Positions 24,301-35,167 of a DNA stretch of 64,000 bases are shown piece by piece; positions within the stretch are counted from its first letter, which is position 1; the number at the start of each line of letters is the position of its first letter. Position numbers and translations under genes: made by a program. Below the pieces are notes generated by a model that ran no database searches, was not told the DNA's origin, and saw only the letters and a program-made list of their open reading frames with translations. The DNA comes from Teratosphaeria epicoccoides (Eukaryota; Ascomycota; Dothideomycetes; Mycosphaerellales; Teratosphaeriaceae). Location of the stretch: the NCBI GenBank assembly GCA_021401465.1, contig JADDMT010000071.1, positions 1-64,000 of the forward strand. The letters are read 5' to 3'.

Positions 24301-26332
24301 CTTCTAGTCGCGGAAGATGTAGGGCGCTAAGCTTAACTACGAGACTCATAACCAAGAGCTTTTAGCTATTGTTAACAGCTTCAAGGAGTACTGACACTAC
24401 CTCGAAGGCGCGGCGTACCCTATTAAGGTACTTACCGACTATAACAACCTTCGCGGCTTCATGGGCGTGAAGCAGCTAAGTAGTTAGCAAGCAAGGTAGG
24501 CGACTTTCCTTGCTAGCTTTGACTTCGTTATCTAGCATCGTTCCGGAAAGACGAATCCGGCCGACAGTCCTTCGCGACGACCGGACTACGACACTAGGGA
24601 AGAGGGTAACTAACAGCTTCTCCCTACGCTGTAAACGAAGCTTGCAGTTTAGGGCGGCGATCCGTCGTTAGCTCCTCTTGTAGGTTGACTGCGGGTCTAA
24701 TAGGGCCTCATAGCCTCCGCTAGTGACGAACCCTCCTATCTGGCAGTTATGGCGACTATGTCTAGCTCGATCCGTGCGGTAGTCAACTAGCTTACATGCG
24801 GTAAGCATGCGATGTCTAAAGAACCCTTTAAAGAAGTCTCGAGACTTATTCAGCGGTTGCAAGAGCGAGAACTAGAGTTGATTAATGAGGGTGTAGCCCT
24901 CTAGGACACTGCAGGCGGTCCGAAGTACTAGACTAAGTCAGGCGACTTGTAGTACTTTGATAATAGGCTCTACGTACCCGCTAACCGCGCACTCTGTTCG
25001 CAGCTCCTCTGTATTCATCATGACGATGAACTCGCGGGCCATTTTGGCGTAGAGAAGACGAACGCACTTCTCGGACGAAAATACTAGTAGCCTACGCTAG
25101 AACAGGATGTCTCTGACTATGTCAAATCCTGCTAGACGTGCCAGATTAGCAAATCTCGGCGCCATCGCCCCTATGGCGATACTTAGGCGCTCCTACTACT
25201 AGAGAGGCTATGGCAAGACTTGACTATGGATTTCATTACCGATTTGCCGCTAGCAAAGTAGAAGGGCGATGTGGTTGATGCTGTCCTTATAGTAGTCGAC
25301 TAATACTCGAAGATGAATGTCTTCATCCTATGTACAAAAAGGTGCACAAGCGGCGAGCTTGCGCGGCTACTTCGCGACGAAGTCATATGGCGCTTTAGTG
25401 TCCCCCGAAGTATCCTATTAGATCGAGGTTCTGTCTTTACTAGTAAATACTAGCAAGAATTTGTGTTTGAAGCGCGTGTCAAGTACCGCCTAAGTACAGC
25501 ATTCTATCTACAGACTAATGGTCAGACTAAACGTATGAACTAGACTCTTAAGTAGTACCTCTAGTGCTACTACGCTAAGAACCAGGATGCCTAGGCCGAC
25601 GCAATTCCTATGGCGGAATTTGTAGTCAATAACAGCGTGCATGCTACTATGCGCATGTCGCCATTTCAGATTCTTTATGGCTTTGATCCGGAAATACACC
25701 TAGAACCGCCTCGGGACGAGTCTTCTAAGGAGAGGGTGCTAGCCGCTGCGGAATCAGCGCGGCGTATGCGCGAGGTACATTCGGTGCTAATAGAACACTA
25801 GAAAAAGGCCTCAGAATCCCAGATTAAACATAATAACGCCTGTGCTAAACCGATGTAGTACGCAGTTAGTACGAAGGTGTTGCTATTAACGAAGAATCTT
25901 AAGCTAAAACTTCCAAGCAAGAAGATGACGCTAAGGTTCGTCGGACCCTTCCGGATACGCGACGCGATAGGCTCGCAGGCGTACTGGCTATTGTTGCTAT
26001 CGTCGTATCATGTGCATGACGTCTTCTACGTATCTCTACTCGAACCATGGGTATAGCGCGAGGGCGAAGAGCCCGCGGACCCGATGCTAGTAGCAGAAGA
26101 GAACGAAGAGTAGGAAGTCGAGGGTATTAAGGACAGTATGCGGCGCAAGGGCGCAACGCACTATCTAGTGAAGTAGAAAGGATACCTACCTAAGTACACA
26201 TAATAGGTTCCGGCCGAAGACTACAAGAACGCTCCAGAAGCTATTCGTGAATTCGAAGAGCGGAGGAGGTGTAAGCAGGGCTTGAGAAGGTCGATTCGTA
26301 GGAAGATAAGAGTTCTAGAGCAGAATTCTTGA
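21368..26332 (+). pseudogene. Single-frame Gag-Pol-chromodomain polyprotein relic
   Basis: One frame runs from ATG 21368 to TGA 26330-26332 and would encode about 1654 aa. Domains in order: gag; CCHC knuckle (from residue 389, CYICGARDY, its His now Tyr); protease region with LDDLAEVNVI (about residue 472); RT with KKDNTLRLYVNYRGLNAVT and YLDD (about 799); RNase H with IETDASKFAIAA (about 949); integrase with HHDDELAGHFG finger (about 1217) and catalytic core; chromodomain with HYLVK and KGY near the end (about 1580-1637). In-frame stops are almost all TAG or TAA at expected Gln/Trp positions. The third catalytic residue of integrase is Lys (AAA at 25529) in NGQTKRMN, where the family has Glu. 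The relic is inactive. Confidence 0.85.
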
Positions 26333-26472
26333 CACGTGTATGTAGCGCATAACGCGCGAAGTAACAACGAGAAGCAAACGCCCTACTCATACATCATTGA
26401 TGCCTAAAGGCACACCTAGAATAAACCTAAGAAGAACAAGAGACATGCTCGGATTAGCTTCGTAGCTAATGC

Positions 26473-27969
26473 TTAGCGACTACTAGTTAGGGGCTTCCTA
26501 ACCGAACCCGAAGCAGGAGAGTCTTTCTTGTTACAGTCCGCTAGGGACTGCCTACCTGCACGGGGTCTACTAAACACCCTGAAGCGACCATGAGTAACGG
26601 GGGTAGCAACGCCACGAAGAGAGGCCGGCATCTTCTTCTTTAGTAGGTTGCGAGGGAGCTCGTCTTTAGAGCCTATAGTAGCCGGAGAACTAGCGACACC
26701 CTCACCGCGCCTAGTCGCGACAACTACCTCATCCTTAGCATCAGAAGGCGAAGAGACTCGAGCGCGCTTGCGGCTGTCACGCTCGGCCCTCGAGATTATC
26801 TTGCGCTTCTTGACACGAGTATCGACTACATTATCGGACTCGGTGTCTCCCTTAGGCGCAACCGGTATGGTGACACTACGGCGCGAAGGGATCACGTTAG
26901 GACCGAAGGTATCCTAAACGTCGTCATCCTCCTCATCCTCAAAGATCTAGCCTAGAGGCTTGTGCCTTAGCGTCTTAACAGACGCAGTGCGGGTCGCAAG
27001 CGGGGAAGGCTCGGCTTCCTTGTCGCTAACCTCAATTTCGGCCCTGGCCCTCTTCTTCTTCTTAGACAGTAGCGTCAAGGCGGCGTAGGCGGCGGCGCTA
27101 CAATGTGTTAGCTGTACGCACGCGACAGGATTCGAGTAAGTAACTTACGGCTTAGTCCTTAGGACCGGCTTAGAGGCAGGCTGCCTCTCGGTACGGCGCT
27201 AGGGCGTAGCCTTAGCGGCAGGAGCGGCGAATTGCTTGATAACCTTCTTGCGGATCATCTGCGTTTCGAAGTCATCGTTAATAGAGGCAAGGGCCCCGAG
27301 TTGCTGACGCTAACAGCTAGTCGGATACTTCTCGACGCTAACGTTAGCCTAGCGGAAAAGTCAGCATTTCATACTCGGAGGTTACCTGCACTATATGCGT
27401 ACTATAGCGAAGGTCTCGACCCTAACAGTTAGCACCTTCAAGATCTTCTAGACTAAGTCTACGATCAGACCTAGACAAACGTTTTCGCCTGTTAGTAGAG
27501 AGTCGAAGCGAACACTGCTATGAGAACAGTTAGCAGTCGCGGTGAAGCACGAGAGGGCGCCGAGCAGGTAGGCGAGTGCCTCGTAGTACTTAGCCTGTAG
27601 CCTGTTCATAGTCGGAGTACCTTCGGCAATCCCCTTGTCGCGCGCACTCTAGAAGTCATCGATGTTACGGCAGAGCTAGTTGTACTCGCCGTATACCTCT
27701 TCAGGGAGGTCTTGGCATTTCTGATGCTTGCCATTATAGTTGACATAATTGCGGTAGACACTGCCCTTATCAAATCCGCTAACGTAGATCTCGGCTACGC
27801 TTCGGTTAGTACAAGTCACGCATACCTCGCGGGTAGGGGATGCCTTACTAACACGCGGAGGGGAGATGTGTGTAGCTTGGCTACTAAGGTTGTCGAGGCA
27901 TCGTCGACACGAGCGACGATCGCAGGTAGAGCGAGTAGCGTCGAACTTAGTCTATAGCACATGAGCCAT
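26473..27969 (-). pseudogene. 499-codon opposite-strand ORF downstream of chromodomain
   Basis: On the strand opposite to gag-pol, one frame runs from ATG 27969 (MAHVL) to TAA 26475-26473, with about a dozen stops, mostly TAG as expected from RIP. The N-terminal region has Cys-rich stretches (RSTCDRRSCRRC, CVTC, then HQKC) and a helical YYEALAYLLGAL segment. The C-terminal third is acidic and basic by turns (FEDEEDDDV; RVKKRKIISRAERDSRKRAR) with nuclear-localisation-like patches. 140 codons at the 3' end remain open. I recognise no family. It sits in the same place as the opposite-strand ORF of the other chromovirus family but shows no obvious sequence similarity to it beyond paired Cys. Confidence 0.5.
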
Positions 27970-28767
27970 TATAGCTAAGACAGGTTAATTGATCTTGATT
28001 GATTGATTAAAGAAGAAGGAGCTCTAGTACAGACCCGCAGACACGGGGAGGCGCAAGCTAAGCGAAGTAGGAGTAGAGGTCGATGTTAGTGTCTTAGAAC
28101 AGGAAAGTTTAGGAAGCGACGAGGTTTTTATACCCTCTGACAGCCCCCCTGTTGCCTACCGCAACCGTTAAGCTAGTGACTCGAACTACATGCGCAGAGT
28201 ACCTACCTCTAGTTAACTTACAAGGGGACCGAATGATGTAATAACGGATAATGCGGCTGTCACGCATGTGCGCCGACTACACTCGTGCTAGCCTACTAGC
28301 ATGGAAATGTGGCGAGGCCCGCGCCAGGAGCGCGCTCCTGCCATTTCGAGTAGCGCGCGCAGAGTGTCCGCGTACTTTCCTACTACCCCAAGGTTCTGCG
28401 ACACGTTCTTCATGGTCACGACTAAATAGGGACAGCCAAGCTACTTGGCGAGGCTAGCGCGCATGCTCGCCCTATAATTTCAAGGATTAGCCGAAGTACG
28501 TACTCGTGGTTTCCTGATATCTTAATCTGCATGTAAAGCGAAGGTGTTACGAAGCCGCCTAACATGTGACGGATTAAAACCCGCCTGAGTTAGCAGCCTC
28601 CGCCCTGTACTCGCTACGAAGGGGTTAAGATGTACGCATGACACATGTTACATAGGCTATCTACCTATTCACCCTTGCGCGGTGTGAGCGTGCTACATCC
28701 CGTACCCTATATGTTCCGCGTGCGTCACTTAGTGAGGCTAGGGACATCCTCATAGGAGGAGGGGCAG
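27970..28767 (+). other. Non-coding 3' region of the plus-strand element
   Basis: I see no coherent coding frame in these 800 bp between the opposite-strand ORF and the 3' LTR. It includes the likely promoter side of the opposite-strand ORF and ends in the polypurine tract AGGAGGAGGGGCAG. Confidence 0.6.
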
Positions 28768-29127
28768 TAATACGGTTGATACTAGGGGACCATCTAAACC
28801 GCATGGGTTCTAATGGCCGCCCTTGGCATGCAGTGACCCTGCTACATATGGCAAGGGGGTCCTTCGTACATACGTTGGCTTGTATGTCGTCTGAGTAGGA
28901 TCAGTTGTCGACGTAGGACGCCCCTATGTCGCTGACCCTACGGTACCCCTACGGGGTTAGGCTCGGACATGCTTTCCCTAATTAAGGAGCGTCGGGGGTT
29001 ATAAGCACCCTTAGCGCTACCTCTGCGATAAGCAGAAAGCAGCGCTGTCTTGTACCTACTAAAAGGTCGGATTACTCTGCTACACTGCGAGATATTTTCA
29101 TATCATATAGCACATACATCTATATTA
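28768..29127 (+). repeat. 3' LTR of the plus-strand chromovirus
   Basis: 360 bp, less mutated than its partner: several TGG/CGC in this copy are TAG/CAC in the left copy. It is followed by GTTGT (29128-29132). Confidence 0.9.
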
Positions 29128-31742
29128 GTTGTCTTCTAGGTATTTCCGGAGAATCTCTAGCTTCGCCGCTAATAATAGGTAAACTAGTTACTTTGTCAGT
29201 ATTCTGCCTAGGAGTAAGGGTATCCTGTAGTCCTACTCCTAGTGTTCTAGCAGAGCCTCTTAGTCGGGTTCTTCCTCGAAAAGGGTAGCAAATTCCTTAT
29301 ATTCATTAGGAACAGTGAACTCGACTTCGACTTCAGACTACGTTACTTTAACCTATAGGACATGCACTTCCTATTCTAGATCCTTAATGGCGGCAACTAT
29401 CTTGCTTAAAGTCATAGCACATATTTCGATCTTGCCTAGTACGTTATGTACTATAAGTAGAGGTATTAATCTTAAGAGTTCCGGGAACTAGATCCTCTTG
29501 TTCTTCTAGTCGAGGTAGGGGTTAGCGTTTCTTAGCTATAGCAACCCTAGCACTACATCTAAGCCAGGTGACTCCGTGATGTCGAACTAGACTATCTCTT
29601 AGTAGCGTCCTATCCGTAGAGGTATCGTCTTAGTCTCTTTGTCAACTATTCCTTAGTTGTACATAACTAGCTTTCTATTAATCGCTTATAGCGAGAAAGC
29701 ATTCGTTTTCGCCTATAGCCTTATCCTAGCTGTCCTAGCAAACTTAGGCGTCATGAAGATTCTAGTGTATCCTGAATCTATTAAGGCCTAGGCTAGCGTC
29801 TCGTTAATGTGTACCTATACTCTGAGGTTGTCTGCGTATCTTGCGCTAACTGCGGCACATTGTTGTAGCCCTGTCTAGTCTGTCCGTAGGTCTAATTCCG
29901 GCGGACCTTGTCGTTTTCCGAATAGCTGTTTTCTCGGACTAATTTAGGGATCGTGTAGTCTCGGTTCATTCTTCTTTAAGCGTTACTACTAACCGGCCTA
30001 AGCGGTTGTACTTGCTCTTAGCCCCGTTGTTCCTACGCGTTTCTTGCGTAGTCTATTTTTAAATAGGCGACCTAGAGTCGTAACGCTTGTAGAACCTAAA
30101 TACCCTTGTAGGTAAAGTAGCCTCCTTAGGGCGTAAACTCTACCTTAAACAGTACAATTTCTTAGACAATCTTCTAATGCAAGTAAGGGTAAGCTATAAC
30201 TAGTAGTCTCCTTAGGTGTCGTCGCATGTAGTCAGCTAGTTCGTCATATTCAAGCTAGTTAACATGTTATGCTCTATTAATCTATAGGTAAGCCTAAGCC
30301 TACTAGTTCTGTATGATTCAGATGATATCGAGTCTAATGTCATGTAGCGGCATAGCCTATCTCTCTATGCTCTTGTCTTCCTCGGAATCGGGAATAACGG
30401 CTTTAACAAGCTCATAGTTGTTGTCTAAACCTTCTTCTTCTTCTAGCTCCTGTTACCTCAGGACTATTACACTAGAAGGTATACCCCTTAGCGCGTAGAT
30501 TGATTATGCCTTGTTACAGCTAGGGTACTATCTAGAACTATCTTTATCACTTATGTGAATTCGACAATCGTCGTCATAGCACATAGTCTAAGTAAGTAAG
30601 GCATAGTCTGGTTCTCGAGTAGTAGCAGCTATTTACTTAGGTGCCGATGTTGTCGCGCGAGCCTGTTCTGTCCGTTATAGTTCCTAACGCTATTTCTTTG
30701 TAAAACACTTGCGGGCAAAGTGTCCTTTCTTTCTATAGTTGTAGCACTCGAGGTTACTCTTGTCAAATGGCTTCTTCAGACCATTCTAGGTAGGAGAGCT
30801 CTTTCGTAGCTTTCCTTAGGGTCTACTCTTTAGGCGTCCCTTAGTTACATCTAACTCTATTAGTTAGAGACTATAATAATCGCTTCGCTATTTTAGTGCT
30901 AATCGTTAGACCTTATAGTTAGCCTGCGCTAGCCTACAATTTCTATGTTGTCGTTCCTGCTGTTGTTCCTAGATGCGATTATCGATCCTAATCGCAAGAT
31001 CGCTTATTTCCTTGAATGTCGTTAGCTAATCTCCCTAGGCAATTTCGTCTTTAACTGTCTCCTTTAGTCTCTAATAGAACTAAGCAGCTAAGGCATTATC
31101 ATTCTAGTCGACTTAAGCAGAGAGGGTCTAAAAGTCCGCATAGTACTTAATAGCAGAACCCTTCTGCTAGATTCCTAGGAGAGCCCTCTCGGCCTCCTGT
31201 TATTCGTTGCTAAGCCTAAAGGCTTCGTGTAACGCCTTAAACAAGGACTTGTCTAAGTTAAGGATCTCCTAAGTCATTGTCTTCCTAGGTTTGACGCTAC
31301 TAACGTGATCTAGATAATATGTCAGATAAGGCTAGATAAACTCGAACGCTAGTCCTTTTAGGTAAGAGACAATATACATCATTTGCTTATAATATGTCAT
31401 AAACTATTCCGTATCTACGTTAAATGCTAACTAGCATTATAGGATAAACATCTCTACTTAAGATTGTTGTCCTGTAAACTCTATAGGGCTTCCTATCTTG
31501 AAGCTGTTATTACTATGTCCGTTTCTAGTAGTCAAACCTGCGACAGACGCTAGAGCTATCTTACTAAGATGAATAGATTCAAGCTACTATGTAATTTAAG
31601 GTATAGTAGTAACTTGTTCTTATAGTGTCAGTTAACTATTATCACTAGAGATTAAACTAACAGCTAAGGAACTACTTAACATAGGGCATATGTTAAGTGC
31701 TTAACAAGTCCCCTAATACTTCCTTAGGAGTAGTACTCATAG
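29128..31742 (-). pseudogene. Outer-element gag, protease and RT start
   Basis: Minus-strand relic that begins with gag at ATG 31682 and includes a zinc knuckle CYNYRKKGH (about 30720-30755; Tyr in place of the second Cys). A retropepsin DSG lies near 29770-29778, and the start of RT abuts the plus-strand insertion. Pol is in the -1 frame relative to gag, as in 12488-19493. It is heavily RIP-mutated. Confidence 0.8.
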
Positions 31743-32184
31743 TGTTAGAATAGTAGGTACTAATAGCAGGAAGGGGATTAGGTATTAGACTCGCAGAGTA
31801 GTAAAGAATATTGACAAAGGCAATTAACCTAGTAACTAACTATCCCCCTTAGAAGAGAAGATTAAATTAAGCATAAAGCTCCTAATTGCCTGTCCTAAAG
31901 CTATCCCTATATACTAGAGAGACAGGGCAGCTCTGTTAGATCTATTAACAGAAATGTTAGACCTATGTCTATAGATCTGTAGACTAACCCTACAGATCCT
32001 AGGGTCTATTCTTACATGATAGATCCTTTCTCCTATGTAGGCCTATAGATCTGTAGACTAATCCTATAGATCTAGGTATCTGTCCTTACATGACAGATCC
32101 TTTCTCCTATAACTATGCTATAACTCATAGCACTTCAGGACACTTATAACCCTATAACTTATAGTACTCCTAACACTTATGACA
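31743..32184 (-). repeat. 5' LTR of the outer element
   Basis: 442 bp, TGTTAGAATAG...CTTATGACA, partner of 4598-5039. It is followed by CTCTA, matching the left flank CCCTA but for one transition. Confidence 0.9.
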
Positions 32185-32994
32185 CTCTACTACTAACTAT
32201 ACCTACTAGACTCTATATAATAACTAAGGATATTTAGTAGCTCTTTAATGTTATAGTTACTTGTAACAGGTTATTAGGTAACTTCTTATCACGTGTAAGC
32301 CAAGGCTTCTTTAGAGAGTGCTAACATAAGTAGGAGCTAAGACAGAATGATTAGTACAAAGGTAATTCTAATTAGTAAGTATGTAATATAAGTCAAATGC
32401 ATTAAAGCTATAAGGACATCTTAACGTTCCTAAATACATAGGAGATTCTCTAGTGCTCTATCCTGCTCTGTTGCTCTGTTCGACAGAGCACTACAGAGTA
32501 GCAGAGCGTTCTGTAGCGGACCTTTTTGGTGTTCTCTCGCCCCGGGATCAACCCGAAAGCAGGTCAACAGACGCGGCGTACCGTGCTCGGTAGCACAAGC
32601 AAGCACGGTGCCATCTTAAGTAACGCACATTGGACCTGATGGGCTGAAAGAGCCTGAGTAACTCATCACTCTGGACAAAGGCCAGATCCAGCACGACTAT
32701 TGGTGCGTGAAGTGGTGTCACGGCCGGAATACTCGTTCGCTAATTTGGCTGCAGATTGACCACACAAATATCCAAAGCATGCCAGCTTCATACTAGGTCT
32801 GCTCGACTGCACGTCTCTCAACTAGTCAAGCAGTCGCGCTCCGTCAAGGACCAAGACCAACATCAAGCAGACAACCGCAGAACCCATTAGTCCATTTCGT
32901 CATTCGGTAACGCATCGGATCGGACATTCAGGTCATTGCGAGGGGCAAAAGCGCCAATGTGTAAGGCCGCAGTTGGACTGCCGAGTGGTTAACG
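32185..32994. other. Intergenic DNA right of the island, with a hairpin
   Basis: AT-rich, TA-rich sequence without coding signal to about 32440, then normal host composition. A nested inverted repeat lies at 32465-32507: inner arms TGCTCTGT/ACAGAGCA (32472-32479 and 32483-32490) around loop TCG, outer arms GCTCTG/CAGAGC. The last 450 bp are probably the promoter and leader of the TPR gene. Confidence 0.5.
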
Positions 32995-34707
32995 ATGGCG
33001 ACGGAAGAGTATTACGATCTCGGCACGTACTGCCGACCGATCACCACTGAGAGCGCGGAAGCCAAGAAATGGTTCGACCGCGGTCTCGTCTGGTCATATG
33101 GTTTCCACCACGAGGAAGCTTCAGCTTGCTTCGAGCGTGCTATTGCAGCAGACAATCGTTGCGCTATGGCTTGGTGGGGACTTGCATTCTCGCTCGGTCC
33201 CAACTACAACAAACCATGGGAGATCTTTACGCCTGACGAGCTTGATCTGACCGTTGCTCGGACTCATCAAGCAGCGTCGAATGCTCGGACACTCGCCTCA
33301 AATGTCTCACTGGTAGAAAAGGCTTTGATCGATGCGCTAATATTCCGGTATCCCGTGGAACACGAGAAAGATGCGAAAGTGTGTGGTGCGTGGAACGAGC
33401 AATACGCGAGATCGATGTTGAAGGTGTACGAACACTTCAAAACAGATGCCGATGTCGCTACGGTCTATGCTGAAGCGCTGATGAACTTGAGCCCATGGCA
33501 ACTGTACGATCTGAAGACTGGCAACCCGGCTCCTGGTGCTTATACACTAGAGATCAAGGCCGTACTCGAAGCTGCCATCAACATCCCAGGAGGCAATGAT
33601 CATCCCGGTCTGCTTCATCTGTACACGCATCTGATGGAGATGTCCAACACTCCGGAAGCTGCACTGCCTGTCGCCAATCGGCTACGAGGTTTGGTGCCAG
33701 ATTCAGGCCACCTGCAACACATGCCAACGCACCTTGATCTTCTCTGTGGCGATTGGCAAAATGCCATCAAGTGGAACAGCGCTGCTATCATCGCGGATGA
33801 AAAGTATCTTGCTGTGGCTGGAGCGCAAAACTTCTACACTTTGTACAGATCTCATGACTACCATTTCAAAATCTATGCTGCCATGTTTGCTGGACAGAAG
33901 AAAATCGCGCTGGAGACGACGTTCCAGATGGAAAAGTCGCTGACTCCAGAGCTATTGAAGGCACAGCCAGCGATGGCTGGGTTTCTGGAAGGCTTATTTT
34001 CCGTCCGCACTCACGTCATGGTACGATTCGGAATGTGGCAGGACATCATTGCAACGCCATTGCCAGATGATCAGCCGACGTACTGCATGACCACGGCTAT
34101 AATTCACTACGCCCAAGGCATCGCCTATGCCAACACCATGAAGCTAGAAAAAGCTGAAAAGTCCAGAGTCGAGTTCAGAACTGCAAAGCAACGAATTCCC
34201 AAAAAGCGACGACTGTTCAACAACACCTGTCAAAATATCCTCGCCGTAGCAAATGCGATGCTTGAGGCTGAACTGGCCTTCCGCAAGGGAGCAATTGAAC
34301 AGAGCTTTCGACATTTCGAGCTTGCAATCGAGCGGAGCGACCACCTCCACTACGAAGAGCCCTGGGGCTGGATGCAGCCACCACGACATGCTTACGGTGC
34401 CCTGCTCCTAGAGCACGCAGATACCATTGAGCCAAAAGCACCGAAATATCGAGACCTGATATCTAGAGCTTTCCATGCGTACTCCAGCGACTTGGGCTAC
34501 AACGACTCGCTGCCAAGGGCAGTGCAGCATCCCAAAAACGTGTGGGCTTTGCACGGTTATTGCGAGTGCTTGCAACGATTACCGGATCTCGCTGGAAAGG
34601 ATCGATCAGTGCCGCTGGCTGAGGCCCGAAAGCAGCTGAATGAAGTACTTGCTTTCGTAGACGTGCCCATCAATGCTTCGTGCGCATGCCAAAAGGCGAA
34701 GCTCTGA
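32995..34707 (+). CDS. Tetratricopeptide-repeat domain protein
   Basis: Uninterrupted 570-aa frame starting MATEEYYDLG and ending at TGA 34705. The N-terminal stretch (WFDRGLVWSYGFHHEEASACFERAI, then CAMAWWGLAFSLGPNYNKPW) matches the opening of a TPR-domain family found in fungi and bacteria, with helix pairs of TPR type along the chain. Such proteins are cytosolic scaffolds of unknown specific partner; the family has no established enzyme activity that I can name. No signal peptide or membrane segment is seen. It is intronless and lies 800 bp from the transposon island, yet shows no RIP-type stops, so the island's mutation has not reached it. The start ATG has a good context (AACGATGG). Confidence 0.85.
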   Translation: MATEEYYDLGTYCRPITTESAEAKKWFDRGLVWSYGFHHEEASACFERAIAADNRCAMAWWGLAFSLGPNYNKPWEIFTPDELDLTVARTHQAASNARTLASNVSLVEKALIDALIFRYPVEHEKDAKVCGAWNEQYARSMLKVYEHFKTDADVATVYAEALMNLSPWQLYDLKTGNPAPGAYTLEIKAVLEAAINIPGGNDHPGLLHLYTHLMEMSNTPEAALPVANRLRGLVPDSGHLQHMPTHLDLLCGDWQNAIKWNSAAIIADEKYLAVAGAQNFYTLYRSHDYHFKIYAAMFAGQKKIALETTFQMEKSLTPELLKAQPAMAGFLEGLFSVRTHVMVRFGMWQDIIATPLPDDQPTYCMTTAIIHYAQGIAYANTMKLEKAEKSRVEFRTAKQRIPKKRRLFNNTCQNILAVANAMLEAELAFRKGAIEQSFRHFELAIERSDHLHYEEPWGWMQPPRHAYGALLLEHADTIEPKAPKYRDLISRAFHAYSSDLGYNDSLPRAVQHPKNVWALHGYCECLQRLPDLAGKDRSVPLAEARKQLNEVLAFVDVPINASCACQKAKL

Positions 34708-35167
34708 TTGTTTGGCGTCGGATACATCTAATATACGACTGAGTAAGTCCTGGCGTGGCGGTCACAGTCATTTGACGGCTGATGCACTGCGTACAGCATG
34801 CCCGCTCCACCGACTCGTGTAACAGAAGCTCAATCTCTTCGTGCCAAGCGACTCGAAGGAATGTTGATGGTTACGGAACGAGGGGCCCATGCACACACGA
34901 GTTCCTAATCAAAGTGAACTTGTTCGACGTTCACATTTATACCTCCAGGCCGCGACTTTCACACCGGGCTGGTGGGTCATCACGGAGATGAAACCCACTT
35001 CACGTTCGCAAGACTTCTCGAGCTCTCATTTGAAACCTTCCCTTGCACATCCGACTTTTGTTTACATACTCAACATTGGCTTCAAACTGCATGGACGACC
35101 TGCCAGCTTTCCAAAACCAAGACAATCCCACTTGACCTCAACAAGCAATACCACATTCAAAAACACT
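34708..35167. other. Intergenic, nothing seen
   Basis: 460 bp between two same-strand genes. The open frame that continues upstream of 35168 is probably leader sequence, because the conserved-looking protein starts at MTLNGINTQG. Confidence 0.4.

Larger units (their letters stand above)
20959..29127 (+). mobile_element. Full-length chromovirus of a second family, TSD GTTGT
   Basis: 8169 bp on the plus strand with 360-bp LTRs (20959-21318, 28768-29127) and the 5-bp duplication GTTGT (20954-20958, 29128-29132). The two LTRs differ by about a dozen positions, all transitions that I could see. After a 49-nt leader, gag and pol form one continuous frame of 1655 codons (21368-26332), ending with a chromodomain. 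A 499-codon frame on the opposite strand (26473-27969) and about 800 bp of non-coding DNA follow. The polypurine tract AGGAGGAGGGGCAG lies at about 28754-28767. GC and CpG stay higher than in the surrounding family, and TAG stops mark RIP. Confidence 0.9.
4598..32184 (-). mobile_element. Outer Ty3/gypsy chromovirus, broken by nested insertions
   Basis: The outermost element runs on the minus strand. Its LTRs are 4598-5039 and 31743-32184, both 442 bp and sharing details absent from the other LTRs, such as a CACTTCAGGACACTTA stretch near the end. Flanking 5-mers are CCCTA (4593-4597) and CTCTA (32185-32189), a target duplication differing by one C/T transition. Surviving segments are 4598-5377, 12346-12487, 19494-20958 and 29128-32184. 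They carry, in minus-strand order, gag, protease, reverse transcriptase, RNase H, part of integrase, and the start of an opposite-strand ORF. About 1.5 kb equivalent to 6159-7649 of its relative is missing. All coding parts contain many TAG/TAA stops from RIP-type transitions, so nothing here is functional. Confidence 0.85.

Noticed and set aside
4598..32184. Reassigned genetic code (TAG read as Gln/Trp) because almost all stops are TAG
   Set aside because: Copies and LTR pairs differ by the same CpA/TpG to TpA transitions outside coding sequence, and host genes nearby use normal stops. RIP explains it.
32965..33085. tRNA-like A-box (GCCGAGTGGTTAA) and B-box-like GGTTCGACC
   Set aside because: The spacing and stems do not fold into a tRNA, and the B-box lies inside the well-supported TPR coding sequence.
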